From positions 1-64,000 of the forward strand of contig CANJKZ010000020.1 of assembly GCA_947471745.1 (NCBI GenBank): a stretch of 64,000 nt of DNA, read 5' to 3'. The DNA is from Closterium sp. Naga37s-1. Taxonomy: Eukaryota > Streptophyta > Zygnematophyceae > Desmidiales > Closteriaceae. The notes under the pieces were generated by a model, which did no database searches, was not told where the DNA came from, and was given only the letters and a program-made list of their open reading frames with translations. Within the stretch, counting starts at the first letter, position 1, and each line of letters begins with the position of its first letter. The position numbers and the translations under genes were made by a program. Shown in pieces: positions 59,063-64,000 of the stretch.

Positions 59063-59184
59063 GAACATTCGCGTAACACCTGGGTTACCTGCCTTGTGCC
59101 GAGACTATATATAGCCTCGTGTTGTACCCAGGTGTATCAATCAATTCAATCTCACTTTTCTGAGCTCGATCCTCGATCCTTACA
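59063..59184 (+). repeat. 3' fragment of a Ty3/gypsy LTR
   Basis: ACATTCGCGTAACACCTGGG ... CTATATATAGCC ... GATCCTTACAA matches the last about 125 bp of the gypsy LTRs at 27.2-28.0 kb. It sits exactly between hAT I and copia J, so it marks a rearranged junction. Confidence 0.85.
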
Positions 59185-59479
59185 ACAGAGGAAGGACGAG
59201 GACGAGGAACATGACGAGCACAACGAACAATGTGAACAGGCGAGGTAGGACGAGACGCAGGCTCACGGTGCTCTGTCAGGGAGTCTGGCTGCTCAATGTA
59301 AGGAGAAGGAGCAGGCAGTGGGGAGTCCGGCGGTTAATTTGTCTGAGACGGGCCAGGCGGTGGACACAATAAGGGAGGAGTAAGGCCAGTGGAAGGCGAA
59401 AGACTAAGAACATGGCGAAGCGCTGAGCCAGGTGGTGGTAGTGACGACTGCGGCTGCGGCAAGAAAAAAGGTCGCCGCT

Positions 59480-60060
59480 GTGCAGTACCCACAGGACCAG
59501 AGCCTCCAGCTCCAGTACCTCCAGCACCAGCACCTCCAGCACCTCCAGCTCCAGTACCTCCAGTACCTCACGCACCTCCAGCACCAGTACCTATAGCTCC
59601 AGTGCCTCTAGTACCTCCAGCACCAGGACCTCCAGGCCTAGCGCCTCCAGCACCTCTAGCTCCGGTGCCTCCAGCACAAGCTCCAGCTTTAGCGCCTCCA
59701 GCACCAGCACCGCTAGCACCAGGACCTACAGCTCCAGCGCCTCTAGCACCTCCAGCGCCAGTACCTCCAGTCCCAGCGCCTCTAGCACCTCCAGCTCCGC
59801 CACCAGAGCGAAACCGCCGAGTAACCCACTCGCGAAGCTGCTGTGGCGAGAGAGACTCCTCTCGACTAGACTGTTGTTGCTATCCACCCCCAGAACCTCC
59901 AGCAGGAGCACCAGCGACTCCACCACCACTAGGACGCTCAGTACCCCCAGAACCAGCACCCCCAGATTCAGCACCCCCAAAACCAGCACCTCCAGAACCC
60001 GCACCCCCCAGAACCAGCACCTCCAGTGTCACCACCCCTAGAGTCCGCAACCCCCGCGTC
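59480..60060 (-). repeat. degenerate CCTCCAGCACC repeats (spacer of copia J)
   Basis: On the minus strand GGTGCTGGAGGT-like units encode Gly/Ala repeats in one frame; the homologous spacer in C is similar. Confidence 0.8.
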
Positions 60061-61774
60061 ACCACCACCAGCAGCACCGGGGTCTACAACAACAGGCTGC
60101 AGAGGCGGCGAAGGCGGCCGAGGTGGAAAACCAGGAGGGGTCTCCAAGCGCGCTGAGCGGCGAGTGGCTGTTGTGTCGTCAGCAGCAGTGTCACCCCCGT
60201 CAGCTAGGCCAGAGGTGTCAGAGGTGACCTCCAAAAGCTCAACCAAGTGGGGTGGGTCTACCAGAGACACACCTGAGGGAGCAGGGCCCTGTGGGGGGAG
60301 GGGGTCTACCGGGGGGGGGACCTGGAACCAGGAAGAGAGGCGGGGGGGGGACGGGGGTAGTGCGGCGGGAGTAGAGACGGTAGAAGCAAACTGACTCGTC
60401 AAAGGTGACGTCCTGGGCGGACAGGACGCGGCGCGAGGATGGGTGGTAAAACTACCAACCAGGCGCGTCAGTAGGAAAGCCAAGGAAGACGCAGCGAATG
60501 GTGCGAGAAGAGAGCTTTTCCGCTGTGGTATCGCGGACAAGGGCATGCGAACCCCAGACCCGAAATGCCGACGCATCGCCAACCTCCCCCGTCCTGCGCA
60601 GTGTGGGCGAGGTCTGTGGCACGGAGACACGGGGCCAAAGGTTGAGCTGATGCGTGGCGTATCGGACCGCAAACGGCCACAGAAAATGGGGAGCAGCCAC
60701 ATGGATCATGGAGGTGCGAGCAACCTCTATAATCAAGCCAGTGCGGCGCTCAGCAACCCCATTCTGTTGCGGAAAGGCCGGAAGCATGAACGACTAGGCG
60801 ATGCCCTGCTCATGACAAAAAGCCTCAAGGAGGCGGGAGGAAAACTCACCGCCTCTATCAGAGTGCAGACGCAGGACCGGAAGGTCCTGCCGGAACCGTG
60901 CGCGGAGCTGGCGACGGTCAGTACGAATCCATGGGATCAAGACACTAGGGACATCCGCCTTGCTCCGCAAGGGGAAGACCATAGTCAACAACCAGCAGAA
61001 AGTAGCGCTCGCGGTCCGGTCCACTGACGCGGGCTGGGCCCCAGACGTCCATGTGGAGAGTCTGCAGAGGAGCAGTGGTAGGAGGAAACGAGGAGTGAGG
61101 AGCGGCGCGCTGCCTCCCCTCGACGCAAAGAAGGCAGGGCGGTGCAAGCGAGCGCGGGAGCGGGGGCATAGACCTGGGGAGACCAGAGACAAGGAGACAG
61201 GAGTGCATACCACGCAGACACGGCAGAGAGGGGTGACCCAGACAATGGTGCCAGAGGAGAGACGGGTGCGTGAGTAACCGACACGAGCAAGACACAAATA
61301 CCTGACCGGATGCAGCTACCTGTGCAGACGCAGTGGTCAGTGTGTACAGGCCAGACTTGTGTCTCCATGTGAACGTGGCGAGGTGGGCACCAGTCCGTGA
61401 GTTCGTACAGATCGCCACAAGCTCACCCCCAGGAGTAGTCACAGTGACAAACTGGTCCCGGAGGACAGCGTTACTCACCAAGTTCGTAGTGAACGAGGGG
61501 AGGTGGAGACTTGCAAGTGAGCCGGAAGGGGCTGCTGAACACGGGAGAACGGTGGAGGCACATGCTACTACTGGGCCCCCGAAGGGGTCAGCGAGAGTGA
61601 CTGGGACAGGTATAGTGAGCGGTGTGACTGTGGTGCAGTCGCGGAAGAAGCAGCGAGACGCGCCTGAGTCAAGTGTGAAGGTGTGCAGAGCCTCCACAGG
61701 GGGCTACACCTGTGCTAGCAGGCTCATCGGCACCTAGACCAATAGCCTCTAAACAACCAGGGACGCGTCGCTGG

Positions 61775-62050
61775 GAAACCCACCCCCGAAGCTGCTGCGG
61801 TGAGAGATTCTCTTGTCGACGAGACTGCTGCTGCTGTCAAGTACTTCCAGCACCAGTGCCCCAACCAGAGCAGCCTCGTCAAAGAACCGACTCGCGAAGC
61901 TGCTGCGGTGAGAGAGTCTCCTGTCGACGAGAGTGCCGCTGGTGCCCAGTACCTCCAGCACCAGTACCCCAACCAGAGCGACCTCGCCAAATAACCCACT
62001 CACGATGTTTCTGTGGCGAGAGAGTCTCCAGCTGACTCTGCTGCCGCTGT
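61775..62050 (-). repeat. three tandem units of about 117 bp coding an LSPQQLREW motif
   Basis: Each unit reads roughly (E)(T/N)LSPQ(Q/K)(L/H)R.WV followed by WGTGAGGT on the minus strand. Units start near 62035, 61918 and 61802. Confidence 0.85.
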
Positions 62051-62056
62051 TGTCCA

Positions 62057-62923
62057 TGTTAGAGACTAAGGACGGAGTCTATGAAGATTAGGTGCCTAAA
62101 TTTCTCAAAATCGTTGGTCCCTATTTCTGGACAGAATAGTTGCGCTCACAAGAAACGCCGTCGACGAAACGTGCACAGTCTAAACTTCACTAAACTCATA
62201 TATGTTGTAGCCCTACTCCGTGGCTACAATTCCCAAGTTGAAACGTATCAAGAGGTGAAGTAAATCTCGACTTATCAATTTCGGCGCACAGGGGGGTATG
62301 CTGCCATAAGAACTTAACTCAATCACAAAGTTCACACAAGTTCACACAAGAGAATTAGAGTAGCACTAAACCAGGTGGAAGGGATAAGGAGGACGAGAGG
62401 GAAGGTCCCAAGAGAGTCCCCAACCAAGGAAACCCCATGCCATACAATTCCCTTCCCCATAGGCAACCCAACTTTGACCTTTGTCACTATCCCAACCTCC
62501 ACAATCCACCTCAACCCAACTTGGCCACACTTGCCAACCTGGTTTGGTTTCTCCCAACCATTTGGCAGCAACTACAGTAGAAAAGACGAATTTCCCAACC
62601 CCCAAAAGTCTGTACCCCATATTGAGTCAACCCCACAACTTCCCATAGTCACCACAACCAAATATCAAAAGCATACGAACTCCAACGTTCGTAACTTTCT
62701 AGTTCGTGCTCCGATTGAAGCGATACTTGGTTCCTCGGAAAGCTCTTGAGCAGAGGAGTCACTTCAGATATCTGCTCAAGCCAAATAACATTCACACACA
62801 CACTCAGAAAAACCAAACCGCACAAAACACAAATTCTTGCACACACTCACAACACGCATGCAACGCACGAACATATGATGGGAGGCAGACAGACGTGAAT
62901 GCGAATGGTAGCATCACTCAACA
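62057..62923 (-). repeat. 3' LTR of copia element K
   Basis: On the minus strand TGTTGAGTGATGC begins directly after the polypurine tract CAGAGGGGGAGTT and the sequence ends CTCTAACA at 62057, next to copia J. Length about 867 bp, similar to the LTR size of element H. The other LTR lies outside the window, so the far end is inferred from the CA terminus. Confidence 0.65.
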
Positions 62924-62980
62924 AACTCCCCCTCTGGCTGCCAACCATCATCCCACATGCCATAGCTCAAGCATGCATCC

Positions 62981-64000
62981 TCAATGCACACTCATCCCAG
63001 CAAGCTTCATGCCCTTCCAATGCTCAGATTCAGCCAGGCGCTTGGTGAGAATGTCAGCCGCCTGCTGATGGGTCTTCACAATCTCCAGCCGCACCTCCTT
63101 GTCCAGGAGCCTCCTCACCCAGTGCCACTTAGGCCTGATGTGTTTGGTCAGCCCATGAAGACAAGCATTCTTCGCTAGCTTCACCGCCGACTCATTGTCA
63201 CAGAAAATCACAGTCGGCTCCCTCTGACCAACTCCAATCTCCTCCAACAAACGCCTCAGCCACACCACCTCCTTTGCCCCATGATGCAGGGCCATGTACT
63301 CTGTCTCACACGAGGACTGCCCCACCTCATTCTGCTTCTTACTGCGCCAGCTCACTGCACCACCTCCGAACAGGCACACATAGCCTCCAATGCTGGTGCC
63401 ATCCGCTTTCACCGAGTTGAAGCTAGCGTCAGTGTAGCAGGTCAGGAGCATCTCCCCCTTGCTCAAATCAGCTGCACTCCTCTGCAGCCTCTGCCTCACA
63501 GCACTGTACTCCAAACCCACTGATGCCGTTGCACTCACATAGCGGACCAACCTCTTGGCCGCTTCCAGCTGCTCATGACTGGGGCGTGAAACCACACTGG
63601 CAAGCCTGGATGTTGCAAAGGCAATGTCAGGCCGTGTGTGGTTAGCCGCATAGTTGAGTGCCCCAACCATGGAATGAAAAAGTTTCCTGTCACTCTCACC
63701 CACCACCTCCTCATCAGCACAGGGCTCTACAGTGAACCCCGAAGGCAGTGGGGTGGCTGGCTTTCCTCCATCTTGCAGCCCATACTTCTCAGCCAGCCCC
63801 TCACAATACTTTCTCTGGTGCAACCTCAACACTCCCTTGTCAAGGTCCCTCTCCACATGCATCCCTAAATAGTACTTCACATCTCCCATCTTGGAGCACT
63901 TAAACTGCATCTCCAGCATCTCCTCCACATGCTCAATCATTGCAGACGACTCAGAGAAGAGCAGGATGTCATCCACATACACCAGGAGCATGAGAAACTG
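62981..64000 (-). CDS. copia element K pol, reverse transcriptase end and RNase H (partial)
   Basis: Open from the right edge to a stop at 62981-62983. RT catalytic motif LLVYVDDILLFS is at the edge, then YYLGMHVERD, LHQRKYCEGLAEKYG, FHSMVGALNYAANHTRPDIA, and RNase H CYTDASFNSVKADGTSIGGY, SSCETEYMALHHGAKEVVWL, DNESAVKLA, QAADILTKRLAE. Related to H rather than to A, B or C. No lesions in the visible part. The polypurine tract and LTR follow immediately. Confidence 0.93.
   Translation of the reverse strand, partial: QFLMLLVYVDDILLFSESSAMIEHVEEMLEMQFKCSKMGDVKYYLGMHVERDLDKGVLRLHQRKYCEGLAEKYGLQDGGKPATPLPSGFTVEPCADEEVVGESDRKLFHSMVGALNYAANHTRPDIAFATSRLASVVSRPSHEQLEAAKRLVRYVSATASVGLEYSAVRQRLQRSAADLSKGEMLLTCYTDASFNSVKADGTSIGGYVCLFGGGAVSWRSKKQNEVGQSSCETEYMALHHGAKEVVWLRRLLEEIGVGQREPTVIFCDNESAVKLAKNACLHGLTKHIRPKWHWVRRLLDKEVRLEIVKTHQQAADILTKRLAESEHWKGMKLAGMSVH

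Larger units (their letters stand above)
59185..62056 (-). pseudogene. copia element J: protease, integrase and spacer; RT missing
   Basis: Minus strand from the right: three LSPQQLREW motif units, protease FTLDSGASRCFFRDC (about 61655-61690), pre-integrase LLWHHCLGHPSLPCL ... CLLCVEG, integrase HMDVWGPARV, LHSDRGGEFSS and NGVAERRTGL, then the spacer with Gly/Ala/Val repeats, ending in the conserved LPAPSPYIEQPDSLTEHREP block near 59200-59330, where the gypsy LTR fragment cuts it off. Several frameshifts, including a deletion near 60970. It belongs to the A/C group. Confidence 0.85.

Overview
The window looks like nuclear DNA of a green-lineage eukaryote, most likely a streptophyte or other green alga. 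Reasons: GT-AG introns in GC-rich genes, Ty1/copia elements primed by plant-type initiator-Met tRNA, a chromodomain Ty3/gypsy element, plant-style hAT elements and a tRNA-derived SINE. The species cannot be named from the sequence alone. About three quarters of the window is transposable elements, many nested inside one another.

Layout. 1-3.7 kb: a multi-exon minus-strand gene that I read as an arylamine N-acetyltransferase (NAT) homologue; its last visible exon runs into a 19-bp minisatellite whose every unit is a consensus 5' splice site. 4.2-26.9 kb: a nest of copia elements. An old minus-strand element (D) was hit by element A (5295-19525, TSD CGCGA) and by element C (19541-26575, TSD GAGAG); A was later hit by element B (8745-16154, minus strand, identical 129-bp LTRs). 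26.9-28.0 kb: a gypsy chromovirus tail with two LTRs. 28.0-31.1 kb: copia F (gag only), whose LTR is split by a TA-flanked DNA transposon. 31.5-40.9 kb: a minus-strand hAT-like gene (G) split by a young 6.3-kb copia element (H). 41.1 kb: a small hAT-type MITE with a perfect 8-bp TSD.

41.5-51 kb is the gene island: a damaged MYND zinc-finger gene (minus), a clean two-exon TMEM230-family gene (plus) and an unrecognised multi-exon gene (minus). It is followed by a SINE with a 14-bp TSD, a decayed LINE (minus, 51.7-54.8 kb), a block very rich in GTCGAC, a decayed hAT element (I, plus, 56.8-59.0 kb), a gypsy LTR fragment, copia J (minus, 59.2-62.06 kb) and copia K (minus, 62.06 kb to beyond the right edge).

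How the parts relate. A, B, C, F and J belong to one group of copia elements with short (129-135 bp) LTRs, a shared 3' untranslated block, the same polypurine tract and a recurrent LSPQQLREWY peptide in A, C and J. A and C have no recognisable capsid domain; B and F do. H and K are a second copia group with long (about 0.8 kb) LTRs. Many pol genes are broken, most often by CAG-to-TAG changes. I found no CRISPR array, rRNA, tRNA gene or prokaryotic-style operon. The most unusual items are the splice-donor minisatellite, the NAT gene itself and the base-resolved nesting.
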